Below, in pieces: positions 50,602 to 60,393 of a stretch of 64,000 nt of DNA (its first letter is position 1; the number at the start of each line of letters is the position of its first letter). A program made the translations under genes and the position numbers. This DNA comes from Phenylobacterium sp. Lineage in GTDB: Bacteria > Pseudomonadota > Alphaproteobacteria > Caulobacterales > Caulobacteraceae. The notes under the pieces were generated by a model that saw nothing but the letters and a program-made list of their open reading frames with translations, had not been told where the DNA came from and ran no database searches. Where the stretch lies: positions 1 to 64,000 of the forward strand of contig NZ_JAUYOJ010000215.1 of assembly GCF_030697925.1 (NCBI RefSeq), read 5' to 3'.

Positions 50602-51834
50602 ATGAGCGCGTCCAAGGGCCTTCCGAAAGCGGGCCGCCCTCTTGAGGAAATTCAGGCGGCCCTGAGCTCGGCGCTCGTCGACGATGTGCGCGCGCATTGG
50701 AACCGGGCGTTCCGGCCACCGGCCGACGTGCAGGCGGTCGCGACCGAGGCCTACATGATGTTCATGTCCGACAACGGGCTGATGTCCCTGCGCGCCGAGT
50801 GGATGGGCCGCTTCGAGGATGAAGTGATCGAGATGTGCGTCGGGCTGTTCAACGGTCCCGCCGACGCAACCGGCACCTTCACCAGCGGCGGTTCGGAGAG
50901 CATCTACTCGGCGCTGCACGCGATGCGGGAATGGGCCCGGGAGAAGTATCCCCACATCACCGCCCCGGAGATCGTGGCGCCCTACTCGCTGCACCCCGCC
51001 TTCTCCAAAGGCGCGCACTACTTCGACCTTAAGCTGGTTCGCACGCCGCTTGGACCCGACCGTCGCGGGTCGGTGGAGGCGATGACCGCGGCGATCACCC
51101 CGAACACCATCGGGATGGCCGCGTCCGCGCCCTGCTGGCCCTACGGCCTGTACGACCCGATCGACGAGATCGCCGCGGTCGCCCACGAGCGCGGCCTGTG
51201 GATGCACACAGACGCCTGCGTTGGGGGCTATCTTGCGCCGTTCCTCGAGCGGCTCGGCTACGCATTCCCAACCTGGGACTTCCGGAATCCGGGCGTCATG
51301 TCGATCTCGGCCGACCTGCACAAGTTGGGCTACTGCCCGAAACCCGCGTCGACGGTGCTCTGGCGCTCGCGCGACCTGCTGCGTTACCACAACGTCCACC
51401 CATCGGATTGGCCAGGCGGCCAGTACACGATGCGCGGGTTCGCGGGCACGCGGACGGCCGGGCCGATCTTCGCCGCCTGGGCCGTGATGCGCTACCTGGG
51501 CGAAGACGGCTACGTCGAGCTTGCGCGCAAGCTGATGGCTACGCGTGAGCAGATGATGGACGGCGTGGATGCCATCCCTGGGCTCAAGGCCTGGCGCAAC
51601 GACCTGCTGCCGATCGCCATCGAATCCACCGAATTCGACCTGGCGACGATCAAGGCCGCGATGACCAAGCTGGGCTGGATGCTGGTCGGCTCGGCCGAGC
51701 CGCCGCTGATCAACGTGCCCATCGACGCGGCGACCGAGCCACATCACCTGGAGGCGTTCCTCGGGGACCTCCGCAAGGTGGTCGACCTCGCCCGCGCTTC
51801 GGGCCTGAGCGACCGGGAAGCACTCAACTACTAG
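50602..51834 (+). CDS. PLP-dependent decarboxylase/lyase-like enzyme (group II/S1P-lyase type)
   Basis: The 410-residue fold-type-I PLP enzyme carries TGTFTSGGSESIYSALHAMR (phosphate-binding SGGSES), SAPCWPYGLYDPIDEIAAVA, HERGLWMHTDACVGGYLAPF (Asp to the pyridine N and the stacking His) and the Schiff-base Lys in MSISADLHKLGYCPKPASTV. This motif set (S-x-x-x-H-K with D-A) is that of group II amino-acid decarboxylases and sphingosine-phosphate-lyase-like proteins. It probably acts on an amino-acid or amino-alcohol intermediate. It is followed after 31 bases by a TonB receptor and appears to head the rightward operon. Confidence 0.88.
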   Translation: MSASKGLPKAGRPLEEIQAALSSALVDDVRAHWNRAFRPPADVQAVATEAYMMFMSDNGLMSLRAEWMGRFEDEVIEMCVGLFNGPADATGTFTSGGSESIYSALHAMREWAREKYPHITAPEIVAPYSLHPAFSKGAHYFDLKLVRTPLGPDRRGSVEAMTAAITPNTIGMAASAPCWPYGLYDPIDEIAAVAHERGLWMHTDACVGGYLAPFLERLGYAFPTWDFRNPGVMSISADLHKLGYCPKPASTVLWRSRDLLRYHNVHPSDWPGGQYTMRGFAGTRTAGPIFAAWAVMRYLGEDGYVELARKLMATREQMMDGVDAIPGLKAWRNDLLPIAIESTEFDLATIKAAMTKLGWMLVGSAEPPLINVPIDAATEPHHLEAFLGDLRKVVDLARASGLSDREALNY

Positions 51835-51865
51835 GCCATGTCATCCATACATAGGGGAGTGAAGC

Positions 51866-54094
51866 ATGTTGAATCGAGTCCGCAGACCGCGCCTTGACGG
51901 CGCGGACTCCATCTTGCGTTCGACGCTGCTTGGCGCGGCTTCCGCGCTGACGCTTGCTACGCAAGCCTCCGCGCAGGCCAGACCCAACGAGTCGGTCGTC
52001 ATGGACGAGGTCATCGTCACCGCCCAGAAGCGGCAGCAGAATCTTCAGGACGTCGGCATCTCGATCACCTCGATCTCGGCCCAGAAAATCGAGCGGCTGG
52101 GGTTCACGACGACGGCCGACATCATAGCTCAGACGCCCAGCATGAAGATGCTGTCGTTCTCGCCGTCGCTGACGGTGTTCAACATACGTGGCGTGTCGCA
52201 GAACGACTTCTCGGATCACTACGAGCCGCCGATCGCAGTCATCGTGGACGAGGCCTATGTGAGCGCCCAAGGCGCCGTGAACACCATGATGTTCGACGTG
52301 GACCGGGTCGAGGTGCTCCGCGGGCCCCAGGGCACGCTGTTCGGCCGTAACGCCACCGGTGGCGCGGTGCAGTACCTCAGCCGCAAGCCCGGCCCCATCG
52401 CGAGCGGCTACCTGCGCGCGACGATCGGCGATTACGACCAGCGAAACATCGAGGGCGCTGCTGGCGGCCCGCTCTCGGACAACGTCTCAGCGCGGGTGGC
52501 GTTCGGCTATGCCCACAACGAGGGCTGGTTGGAAAACCGCATCGGACCCGACCTGAACGCCAACGACGACTACGCCGCGCGACTGTTTCTCGAATTCACG
52601 CCGAACGACGCCGTCAACTTGCTGCTGAAGGTCCACACCAGCCACAACGACGACACCAGCGGCGGCTATTCGCACCGGGCGATATTCCCGAACGCCGATG
52701 GCCTGGGGCAGGATGTCCCGCTCAACGCCAACCCGTGGAACACCTGCAACGGCTGCGACATCCTCGGCTACCGCAACCCGTCGAACAGCCCCTGGAACCA
52801 GGCCCACGACCGAATCGGCTACCTGAAGCGCGACATCTCCGGCGCCACGCTGAAGGCGACCTTCGACCTGGGTTCGCTGACGCTCACCTCGATCAGCGAC
52901 TACCTCCACCTCGAAAAGCGGTTCGGGAGCGACAGCGACGCTTCGCCCAACAGCCTGCTGCTGTACGCGACGGACCAGAACCTGGATCAGTACTCCCAGG
53001 AGCTCCGTCTGTCGGACGATGGCGGCCGGTTCCGCTGGGTGCTCGGCGCCTATGCGCTTGAAATCGACACCAAGAACTTCCAGTCGGCGCCCCTGGCGAC
53101 GCTATTCAATCCGCCCTTTGTCTCGGCCATCAACTTCCAGCTCAAAACCCATTCGCTCGCCGCGTTTGGTCAGGCTGAGTACGATCTCCGCGACGACGTC
53201 ACCCTGATCGGCGGCCTGCGCTACACCCGCGACCGCAAGGAGATGGACTACAGCCTGCGCGACAGCTTTGGCGGCATGCTGGACTTCAATGATCGCCTCT
53301 TCCCCGGCCTTGCCGACAAGACCTGGGAAAACGTGTCTGCGAAGGCCGAGATCGACTGGCGCATCCGCGACGATGTGATGGCCTATGCCAGCGTCAGTCG
53401 CGGCACCAAGGCCGGCGGCTTCTCCGCGCCGGGCTTCCTGCCGGTCAACGTCGCCACACTGGCGCACGACCAGGAGGTGCTGACCGCCTACGAGGTCGGC
53501 CTGAAGAGTGAGTTCTTTGACGGCCGGGCGCGGTTGAACGCCTCGGCGTTCCACTACGACTACAAGGACTACCAAGCCTTCTTCCTGGTCGTGCTGTCGA
53601 CCACGATCGCCAATCGCGACGCCACGATCGACGGCGTCGAAATCGAACTGGCGGCCAACCCGATCCCGGGGCTCGACATCAGCGTTGGCCTCTCGCACCT
53701 CGAGGGCAAGGTGAAGGACGTCACCCTGCCGTCTGGCCGGGTCGTCGACCGACGCATGCCGATGCTGGCCGACCTCGGCCTGAACGGCCTTGTGCGGTAC
53801 AGTTGGCCGATGTTCGGCGGCCAGGTGTCCATCCAGGCGGACGCCACCTATTCCAGCCACTTCAACTTCTATGTGCTGAACCCGCCCGTCACCGAGGAAC
53901 CGGCCTATACTGTCGTCAACAGCCGCCTAGCCTATGTGACCGACGACGGGCAGTGGGAGGCGGCCGTGTTCGTCAAGAACCTGTTCGACACCGAGTACCG
54001 GCAGTATTCGAACGATATCAGCTCGCTGAGCATCGGCCTCGACGCCTACGCGCCGCCGCGATGGATCGCGGCGAGCGTCAGCTACCGCTGGTGA
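51866..54094 (+). CDS. TonB-dependent receptor
   Basis: This 742-residue receptor starts after GGGAGTGAAGC and has a signal region (LLGAASALTLATQASAQA). The plug shows VVMDEVIVTAQKRQQNLQDV, VFNIRGVSQNDFSDHYEPPI and VEVLRGPQGTLFGRNATGGA. The barrel C-terminus is RWIAASVSYRW (terminal aromatic). It is distinct in sequence from the receptors at 44706 and 58093, so the three may take different ligands or different forms of one ligand. It is followed by the hydantoinase gene after 16 bases. Confidence 0.95.
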   Translation: MLNRVRRPRLDGADSILRSTLLGAASALTLATQASAQARPNESVVMDEVIVTAQKRQQNLQDVGISITSISAQKIERLGFTTTADIIAQTPSMKMLSFSPSLTVFNIRGVSQNDFSDHYEPPIAVIVDEAYVSAQGAVNTMMFDVDRVEVLRGPQGTLFGRNATGGAVQYLSRKPGPIASGYLRATIGDYDQRNIEGAAGGPLSDNVSARVAFGYAHNEGWLENRIGPDLNANDDYAARLFLEFTPNDAVNLLLKVHTSHNDDTSGGYSHRAIFPNADGLGQDVPLNANPWNTCNGCDILGYRNPSNSPWNQAHDRIGYLKRDISGATLKATFDLGSLTLTSISDYLHLEKRFGSDSDASPNSLLLYATDQNLDQYSQELRLSDDGGRFRWVLGAYALEIDTKNFQSAPLATLFNPPFVSAINFQLKTHSLAAFGQAEYDLRDDVTLIGGLRYTRDRKEMDYSLRDSFGGMLDFNDRLFPGLADKTWENVSAKAEIDWRIRDDVMAYASVSRGTKAGGFSAPGFLPVNVATLAHDQEVLTAYEVGLKSEFFDGRARLNASAFHYDYKDYQAFFLVVLSTTIANRDATIDGVEIELAANPIPGLDISVGLSHLEGKVKDVTLPSGRVVDRRMPMLADLGLNGLVRYSWPMFGGQVSIQADATYSSHFNFYVLNPPVTEEPAYTVVNSRLAYVTDDGQWEAAVFVKNLFDTEYRQYSNDISSLSIGLDAYAPPRWIAASVSYRW

Positions 54095-54110
54095 CGGGGC
54101 CGTCTTCGCG

Positions 54111-56189
54111 ATGAGACTGGCCTGCGACACCGGTGGGACCTTCACCGACCTGATCGTCGAGCGCGACGACGGGTCGGTGGCCATGTTCAAGGCGCCCACG
54201 ACACCGGCCGACCCGATCGAGGGAGTCATTGCGGCCATCGGCCTCGCGGCGGCGGCCGACGGTGCGGACCTCGCCGCGTTCCTGCGGCGCGTCGATACGG
54301 TCATCCACGGAACAACCCACGCCATCAACGCCATCGTCACAGGCCGGACGGCGCGCACCGCCTTCCTGACGACCGCCGGCCATCCTGACATCTTGGTGCT
54401 GCGCGAGGGCGGGCGCGCCAACGCATTCGACCACCACCTCGCCTATCCGTCGCCCTATGTGCCGAGGGCCCTAACCTTCGAGCTCCCGGAACGGATCGAT
54501 CATGCGGGCCGGATCACTACGCCGCTCGACGAAGCCCGGACGGCCGCGATCCTCGATCGCCTCGAGCAACTTGAAGTGGAAGCGATCGCCTGCTGCCTGC
54601 TGTGGTCGATCACCAATCCCGCCCACGAACTGCGGGTGGGGGAGCTCATCGCATCAAGACTGCCAGGCGTTCCCTACACGCTATCCCACCAGCTCAACCC
54701 AAGTCTGCGAGAGTTTCGCCGGGCGATCTCGACTGCGGTCGACGCGTCGCTGAAGCCGCTGATGACGCGCTATCTCGGCTCGCTGCATGAGCGCCTGAAG
54801 ACCGCGGGGTTCTCCGGCAGGCTACTTGTGCAAACGTCCCAGGGCGGCATGGTCGGCGCCGATGCGTTGGCGCGCACCCCGATCCACAGCCTGAACTCCG
54901 GCCCTTCGCTCGCGCCGGTGGCCGGCCGGGCGATCGCCGCGGTTCTGGAGGAGTCAGGCGACATCATCGTCGCCGATACCGGCGGCACGACCTACGACGT
55001 CACGCTCATCCGCGACGGTCGGATTCCAATGACCCGCGAGACTTGGATCGGCCGTCCCTATGAGGGGCTGATGACCGGCTTCCCGTCGGTGGACGTCAAA
55101 AGCGTGGGCGCGGGCGGGGGCAGCATCGCCTGGTTCGACGAAGGCGGGTTGCTGCGGGTCGGACCCAATAGCGCCGGCTCCAGGCCAGGGCCTGCCTGCT
55201 TTGGCCAGGGCGGGCTGGAGCCGACCCTAACGGATGCAGCCGTCGTACTGGGCCACGTGGATCCGGACCATTTCCTGGGAGGTGCGATTCCACTCGACGC
55301 GGCCGCCGCGCGGGCGGCGGTGGAGCGGATCGCCAAGCCCGCCGGCGTGTCCATTGAACAAATGGCCCTCGCCATCCGCCGCATGGCCACCGAGAACATG
55401 GTGCAGGCGATCCAGGACATCACGGTCCGTCAGGGCATCGATCCGGCGGCCGCCACCTTGATCGGCGGCGGCGGCGCGGCGGGGCTGAACTCCACCCTGA
55501 TCGGCCGACGCCTTGGGTGCAGGCGGGTCGTCGTGCCCTTCGTCGGCCCCTGCCTTAGCGCGGCGGGCGCCCTGCTGTCCGACATCCGCGCCTACTTCCG
55601 GGCGACCCGATTCTCGGAGACGGCTGACTTCCCCTTTGCCGTCGTAAACGCCGTCCTGGCGGCGCTCTCGGCCCAGTGCCGCGAGTTCGCCGAGGGCGCC
55701 GGCGGCGACCCCGGGAGCACGACCATCGAGTTTCATGCGGAGGCCCGCTACCCGAACCAGGTCTGGGAAATCGACGTGCCCTTCCAGACGGCCAAGTTCG
55801 TGGGCGCCGCGGACGTCGAGGCCCTGCGCCAGGCCTTCCACGCCGCCCACCGAAGCCTGTTCGGCTATGACGACCCAGGCTCGGAGGTGGAGATCGTGAC
55901 CTGGTGCGCGGCGGTCAGCATCGACCTTGGACGGTCCGGCCGCGCCGTCCTGGGACAGCGCGACGTTGAACTGGCCCGCCCCTCGCACCATCGCCCCATG
56001 TGGTTCGACGACGACCCGCAGCCGGTACGGACGCCGGTTTTCAGCCTTTCGGAGATCGCGGCCCAGGGCGACCTGAGCGGGCCGTTGGTCGTGGAGACGC
56101 CGTTCACCACCATCGTGGTCGATCTGCTGGCCAGCTGCCGGCTCGACGACCGCATCGGCCTCATCATCAGCTCCGGAGGCGCACAATGA
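54111..56189 (+). CDS. Hydantoinase/oxoprolinase family protein, subunit A
   Basis: The 692-residue protein is an ASKHA-fold ATPase-like subunit of the ATP-dependent amide-ring hydrolase or acetone-carboxylase-type family. It has MRLACDTGGTFTDLIVERDD (phosphate 1), VIHGTTHAINAIVTGRTART, DIIVADTGGTTYDVTLIRDG (phosphate 2), SVGAGGGSIAWFDEGGLLRV, GPACFGQGGLEPTLTDAAVV and ATLIGGGGAAGLNSTLIGRR. It forms a pair with the B subunit encoded next, overlapping by four bases. N-methylhydantoinase, 5-oxoprolinase and caprolactamase are relatives; which ring is opened here is unknown. Confidence 0.94.
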   Translation: MRLACDTGGTFTDLIVERDDGSVAMFKAPTTPADPIEGVIAAIGLAAAADGADLAAFLRRVDTVIHGTTHAINAIVTGRTARTAFLTTAGHPDILVLREGGRANAFDHHLAYPSPYVPRALTFELPERIDHAGRITTPLDEARTAAILDRLEQLEVEAIACCLLWSITNPAHELRVGELIASRLPGVPYTLSHQLNPSLREFRRAISTAVDASLKPLMTRYLGSLHERLKTAGFSGRLLVQTSQGGMVGADALARTPIHSLNSGPSLAPVAGRAIAAVLEESGDIIVADTGGTTYDVTLIRDGRIPMTRETWIGRPYEGLMTGFPSVDVKSVGAGGGSIAWFDEGGLLRVGPNSAGSRPGPACFGQGGLEPTLTDAAVVLGHVDPDHFLGGAIPLDAAAARAAVERIAKPAGVSIEQMALAIRRMATENMVQAIQDITVRQGIDPAAATLIGGGGAAGLNSTLIGRRLGCRRVVVPFVGPCLSAAGALLSDIRAYFRATRFSETADFPFAVVNAVLAALSAQCREFAEGAGGDPGSTTIEFHAEARYPNQVWEIDVPFQTAKFVGAADVEALRQAFHAAHRSLFGYDDPGSEVEIVTWCAAVSIDLGRSGRAVLGQRDVELARPSHHRPMWFDDDPQPVRTPVFSLSEIAAQGDLSGPLVVETPFTTIVVDLLASCRLDDRIGLIISSGGAQ

Positions 56190-57898
56190 GCGGACTGGCT
56201 GAAGTCCGCGATCCCGCGCGGCTGGGCATCCTCGCCAATCGGGTCGACGGCGTGGTGCGCAAGATGGCCAATACCCTGTTGCGCACAGGGCGCTCGGGGG
56301 TGCTCAACCGGGCGCGGGACTTCTCGTGCTGCATCGTCACCGCCGATGGACACCTCCTGTCATCGGCCGACAGCCTGCCCATCCACGTTCTCAGCGGGCC
56401 CGACCTGATGGCCGAGGCCATGGTGCGGTTCCAACCCGACCTGGCGCCCGGCGACGCGTTTCTCAACAACTCGGCCTATCATGGCTGCAGCCATCCGGCC
56501 GACCACACCCTGCTGGCGCCGGTCTTCGACGGTATGGGCCGCCACCGATATACCGTGCTGGTGAAGGCCCATCAGGCCGACATCGGCAACTCGACACCCA
56601 CCACGTATTTCGCCGCCGCGCGCGATGTCTACGAGGAAGGCGCCCTGATCTTTCCGTCGGTGCAAGTGCAGCGCGATTACGAAGACATCGCCGACTTCAT
56701 ACGTATGTGCGAGGCGCGGATTCGCGTCCCCGAGCAGTGGCGCGGTGACTACGCGGCCATGGTCGGTTCCGCCCGGATCGGCGAGCGCGAGTTGAAGGCG
56801 CTGGGCGAAGAGATCGGTTGGGACGAGTTGGCGGCCTTCTGCGGGTCCTGGTTCGAATACAGTGAGCGCCGGATGGCCGCTGCCCTGCGGCGGCTCCCGA
56901 ACGCCGTCGCTAGCCGGGTCAGCATTCACGATCCCTTCCCTGGCACCCCGTCGGACGGCGTACCCGTCCGCGTGATCGTGCGCGTACAGCCCGAGGCCGG
57001 TTCCATCGAGGTCGACCTAACCGACAATCTCGACTGCCTTCCCTGCGGCCTGAACCTCAGCGAGGCTTGCGCGCGTACGTCGGCGATGCTGGGCGTGTTC
57101 AACAGCATCGATGGCGACGTGCCCAAGAACGCCGGCGCCTTCCGCCGAATTTCGGTGCGCTTGCGCGAGAACTGCGTGGTCGGGATCCCGCGGCATCCGC
57201 ACAGCTGTTCGGCGGCGACGACCAATCTCGCCGACCGGGTGGCCAACTGTGTCCAAGCCGCTCTGGCGGAGATCGGTGATGGGATCGGGATGGCCGAATA
57301 CGGCGCGCCGATCCCAGCCACCTCGCCGGTCATCTCCGGCGTCGATCCGCGGAACGGCAAGGCCTATGTGAACCAGATGTTCCTGGGTGGCACCTCGGCG
57401 CCCGGCCGCCCCGGGGCCGACGCCTGGCTGACGGGCCTGCACGTCGGCAACGCCGGCCTTGGGTTCATCGACAGCGTTGAGCTGAGCGAGCTCTACCATC
57501 CGCTGCACGTCGCGCACCGGCGGCTGGTGCGCGACAGTGAGGGCGCCGGCAGGTTCTGTGGCGCGCCTTCGCTCTCGGTGGAGTACGGACCGGTCGGCGG
57601 TTGGATGGACATCGCCTATGTCTCGGACGGGAACCTCAACCCTGCCCAGGGCGTGCGCGGCGGAGGGGTCGGCGGGCCGGCGGACCAATGGATCCGCCAC
57701 GCGGACGGCACGCTCGAGCGCCTGCCCCAAGCCGCCCAGGTCCGCGTCCAGCCTGGCGAATTCGTCATAGCGACCTGCAACGGCGGCGGCGGCTACGGGC
57801 CGCCGCGCGAGCGCGACCGGCAGGCTGTTCGCCGCGACCTGGAGGCGGGCCTGCTCTCCTCCGAACGCGCGGCGGCGGTCTACGGCTTCGAGACCTGA
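56186..57898 (+). CDS. Hydantoinase B/oxoprolinase family protein, subunit B
   Basis: The 570-residue partner of the A subunit includes RVDGVVRKMANTLLRTGRSG, RDFSCCIVTADGHLLSSADS, LPIHVLSGPDLMAEAMVRF, FLNNSAYHGCSHPADHTLLA, VDLTDNLDCLPCGLNLSEAC, RNGKAYVNQMFLGGTSAPGR and GGGGYGPPRERDRQAVRRDL. The NNSAY-HG-S-H-x-x-D segment resembles the metal-ligand region conserved in HyuB/oxoprolinase B. The ATG overlaps the subunit A stop, so the two chains are produced together. It ends 195 bases before the next receptor gene. Confidence 0.94.
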   Translation: MSGLAEVRDPARLGILANRVDGVVRKMANTLLRTGRSGVLNRARDFSCCIVTADGHLLSSADSLPIHVLSGPDLMAEAMVRFQPDLAPGDAFLNNSAYHGCSHPADHTLLAPVFDGMGRHRYTVLVKAHQADIGNSTPTTYFAAARDVYEEGALIFPSVQVQRDYEDIADFIRMCEARIRVPEQWRGDYAAMVGSARIGERELKALGEEIGWDELAAFCGSWFEYSERRMAAALRRLPNAVASRVSIHDPFPGTPSDGVPVRVIVRVQPEAGSIEVDLTDNLDCLPCGLNLSEACARTSAMLGVFNSIDGDVPKNAGAFRRISVRLRENCVVGIPRHPHSCSAATTNLADRVANCVQAALAEIGDGIGMAEYGAPIPATSPVISGVDPRNGKAYVNQMFLGGTSAPGRPGADAWLTGLHVGNAGLGFIDSVELSELYHPLHVAHRRLVRDSEGAGRFCGAPSLSVEYGPVGGWMDIAYVSDGNLNPAQGVRGGGVGGPADQWIRHADGTLERLPQAAQVRVQPGEFVIATCNGGGGYGPPRERDRQAVRRDLEAGLLSSERAAAVYGFET

Positions 57899-57990
57899 CG
57901 CGCGCCCACTGGACCCCGCAACGGGCTCAATCAACCCACGACAAAACGCCAGCGCGCTAAGCCCGGCACTCGCCGCCGCTTGACATACTC

Positions 57991-58022
57991 GAATGATAGT
58001 GAAATGCACGCAACTATCATTC
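57991..58022. promoter_or_regulatory. Inverted repeat GAATGATAGT-N12-ACTATCATTC
   Basis: Perfect 10-base arms at 57991-58000 and 58013-58022 lie in the 194-base spacer before the third TonB receptor. A TTGACA hexamer at 57980-57985 overlaps its left side. It is the best-formed copy of the motif also seen at 50555-50568 and, partly, at 47058-47065. Confidence 0.6.
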
Positions 58023-58092
58023 TGGTACTACAATAAATCATCGGATCGGAATGAAGAGCGTCGCTAGGACGCGTCGGCGGGAGGGGTGCACA

Positions 58093-60375
58093 ATGACAAA
58101 CGGACAGAAGATAGATTTGCGGCGGGCTGGACGGCGGTCGCTCAAGACCGCGCCAATCATGGCCTCGTTGCTCGCGATGAGCTGCGTCGGCGAGGCGCGG
58201 GCCCAGGCCGGCGCAGCCGACGACACGGTCGCGGAAGTGATCGTCACAGCCCAGAAGCGCAGCCAGTCCCTGCAGGATGTTCCGATGAGCATGTCGGTCC
58301 TGGGATCCGACACGCTGGAGAAGGCGCAAGTCCAAGCATTCGAGGACTATGCCACCTTCGTACCCAACCTCTCCTTCGCCTATGGCGGCTCGACGCAGAA
58401 CGACGGACGGAACGGGCGGGGCATCGCCCTGCGCGGCATCGCGGGCACAGGCACGGTCGGCGTCTACATCGACGACACGCCGGTCCCGGGCGATCTCGAT
58501 CCGAAGATTTCCGACGTCGAACGCATCGAGGTCCTCAGGGGGCCGCAAGGCACCCTGTACGGCAGCGGCTCGATGGGCGGCACGGTCCGGATCATAACCC
58601 GCGCACCCGACCCGACGACCCTCTCCGGCCACGCGGAAGCGTCGATCTCCCAGGTGCGCGAAGGCCGCGAAAACTACGACCTCAAGGCCGCCATGAACGT
58701 CCCCATCGCGGGCGACAAGGCCGCGCTGCGTGTCTCCGGCTTCTTCCAGTCCGACAGCGGCGTCTTCGACCGCATCATCGGCGTGGGGCCGGCCCAGCGG
58801 CGCGAGCGAAACATCGACGGCCAACGGCAGTGGGGAGGACAGCTCACGCTGCTGATCCAAGCCACCGACAATCTGACCATCACGCCGCGGCTGATGCACC
58901 AGCATCAGAAGGCCGACGGCGCGCCGTGGGCCGACATCCGTCCCGGCGAATTTGACCAGTTCCGTCTCTTTGGCCTCGAAGAGCCGCTTGAGGACCGGTG
59001 GACCCACGCCTCGGTGGCCTTCAACTACGATCTTGGCTGGGCCGAACTGATCGCCTCGACCTCGTACCTCGATCGAAACTTCAGTGAGATCGAAGACCAA
59101 AGCGACCTGATCGCCTCACCGTTCGGCTTTGACTTCGCCTTCCCCTCGGCCTTGCGCGAGGGCCTGAACTACGACCGCTTCGTCCAGGAGGCCCGGATCG
59201 TCACGCGGCCTGGCAAGCGCTTCCAGTTCACCGGCGGGGCCTACTACTCGGATCTCAAGCGCCAGCGCCTGTTCGATGGGCCCGCCCCGGGCTTCGACGC
59301 GGCCTATTCCGCCTTCATCGGGTTGCCAGCCGGTCAGCGAGCGTTTGGAACTGACCAGACCTTTTTCCTGGATTCCCGCGACCAGACGCGGGAGCTCGCC
59401 TTGTTCGGTGAGCTGACCTACAACCTGACGGAGCGCCTGCGCGCCACCGCCGGGTTGCGGTACTTCGACGCCAAGCAGGACCGCAACCGGCGGGCCGATG
59501 GCATTTTCAACGGTGGGCCAACCTCCAACTCGGGGGTCACCCGAGCCGACGGCCTGAACCCCAAGGCCCGGGTGGAGTTCGACGTGAGCTCCAAGGTCCT
59601 TGTCTATGCGGTCGCTTCCAAGGGCTATCGACTGGGCGGGCTCAACGGCAAGCTGCCGACCCGCTGCGACGCCGACCTGCGGGCGCTGGGCGTCTCCAGC
59701 GCTGAACAGTACCGGCCTGACAGCCTCTGGAACTACGAGGTCGGAGCGAACGCCGCGACACAGGATAACCGCCTCACCGCGCGGGGCTCCGTGTTCCAGA
59801 TCGAATGGAAGAACATTCAGCAGTCGCAGTTGCTCATCAACTGCGGCTTCGCCTTCACAGGCAACGCCGGGGCGGCGCGCAGCCGCGGCGCGGAACTGGA
59901 GGTCACGGCCCGGCCCGTCAATGGGCTCAGCCTCTCGGGGGGGCTTGGCTACACCGACGCCCAGTTCACCGAGAGCGATCCGTCGCTTACGGCCAAGGTC
60001 GGCGACCGCGTCCTGCAGATCCCAAGGTTCAACTTCACCGCCTCGGCGCAGTACGACTTCAGCCTGGGCGCCATGTTCGACGGCTTCGTTCGCGCCGACG
60101 TGTCAGGGGTGAGCAAGAGCTTCACGACGTTTGTCCAGGACCCCGGGGAACCAGGTTTCAGCGAGGCTCGGGTGCGCAGGCCCTACCAGCTGGTGAACCT
60201 GGCGGCAGGCCTGACCTACGAGGACGCGACGTTCACCGCCTTCGTCGAGAACCTGTTCAACGAGCACGCCAACCTGTCGGACACTCGATCGATCGCCGCG
60301 GAACTGCCGGGTCGGCCCCGGTACGCAACCAACCGTCCGCGAACGGTGGGCTTCGCCGTCCGCAAGTCGTTCTAG
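58093..60375 (+). CDS. TonB-dependent receptor
   Basis: The 760-residue receptor starts MTNGQKIDLRRAGRRSLKTA, with GGGAGGGG six bases upstream, and has a signal region (MASLLAMSCVGEARAQAG). The plug shows VAEVIVTAQKRSQSLQDVPM, GIALRGIAGTGTVGVYIDD and IEVLRGPQGTLYGSGSMGG. The barrel ends PRTVGFAVRKSF. Unlike the other two it has a truncated NATGG-type plug segment (GSGSMGGTVRI). The inverted repeat upstream suggests separate regulation from the hydantoinase genes. Confidence 0.95.
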   Translation: MTNGQKIDLRRAGRRSLKTAPIMASLLAMSCVGEARAQAGAADDTVAEVIVTAQKRSQSLQDVPMSMSVLGSDTLEKAQVQAFEDYATFVPNLSFAYGGSTQNDGRNGRGIALRGIAGTGTVGVYIDDTPVPGDLDPKISDVERIEVLRGPQGTLYGSGSMGGTVRIITRAPDPTTLSGHAEASISQVREGRENYDLKAAMNVPIAGDKAALRVSGFFQSDSGVFDRIIGVGPAQRRERNIDGQRQWGGQLTLLIQATDNLTITPRLMHQHQKADGAPWADIRPGEFDQFRLFGLEEPLEDRWTHASVAFNYDLGWAELIASTSYLDRNFSEIEDQSDLIASPFGFDFAFPSALREGLNYDRFVQEARIVTRPGKRFQFTGGAYYSDLKRQRLFDGPAPGFDAAYSAFIGLPAGQRAFGTDQTFFLDSRDQTRELALFGELTYNLTERLRATAGLRYFDAKQDRNRRADGIFNGGPTSNSGVTRADGLNPKARVEFDVSSKVLVYAVASKGYRLGGLNGKLPTRCDADLRALGVSSAEQYRPDSLWNYEVGANAATQDNRLTARGSVFQIEWKNIQQSQLLINCGFAFTGNAGAARSRGAELEVTARPVNGLSLSGGLGYTDAQFTESDPSLTAKVGDRVLQIPRFNFTASAQYDFSLGAMFDGFVRADVSGVSKSFTTFVQDPGEPGFSEARVRRPYQLVNLAAGLTYEDATFTAFVENLFNEHANLSDTRSIAAELPGRPRYATNRPRTVGFAVRKSF

Positions 60376-60393
60376 GCGCGGTCGGACCTGCGG

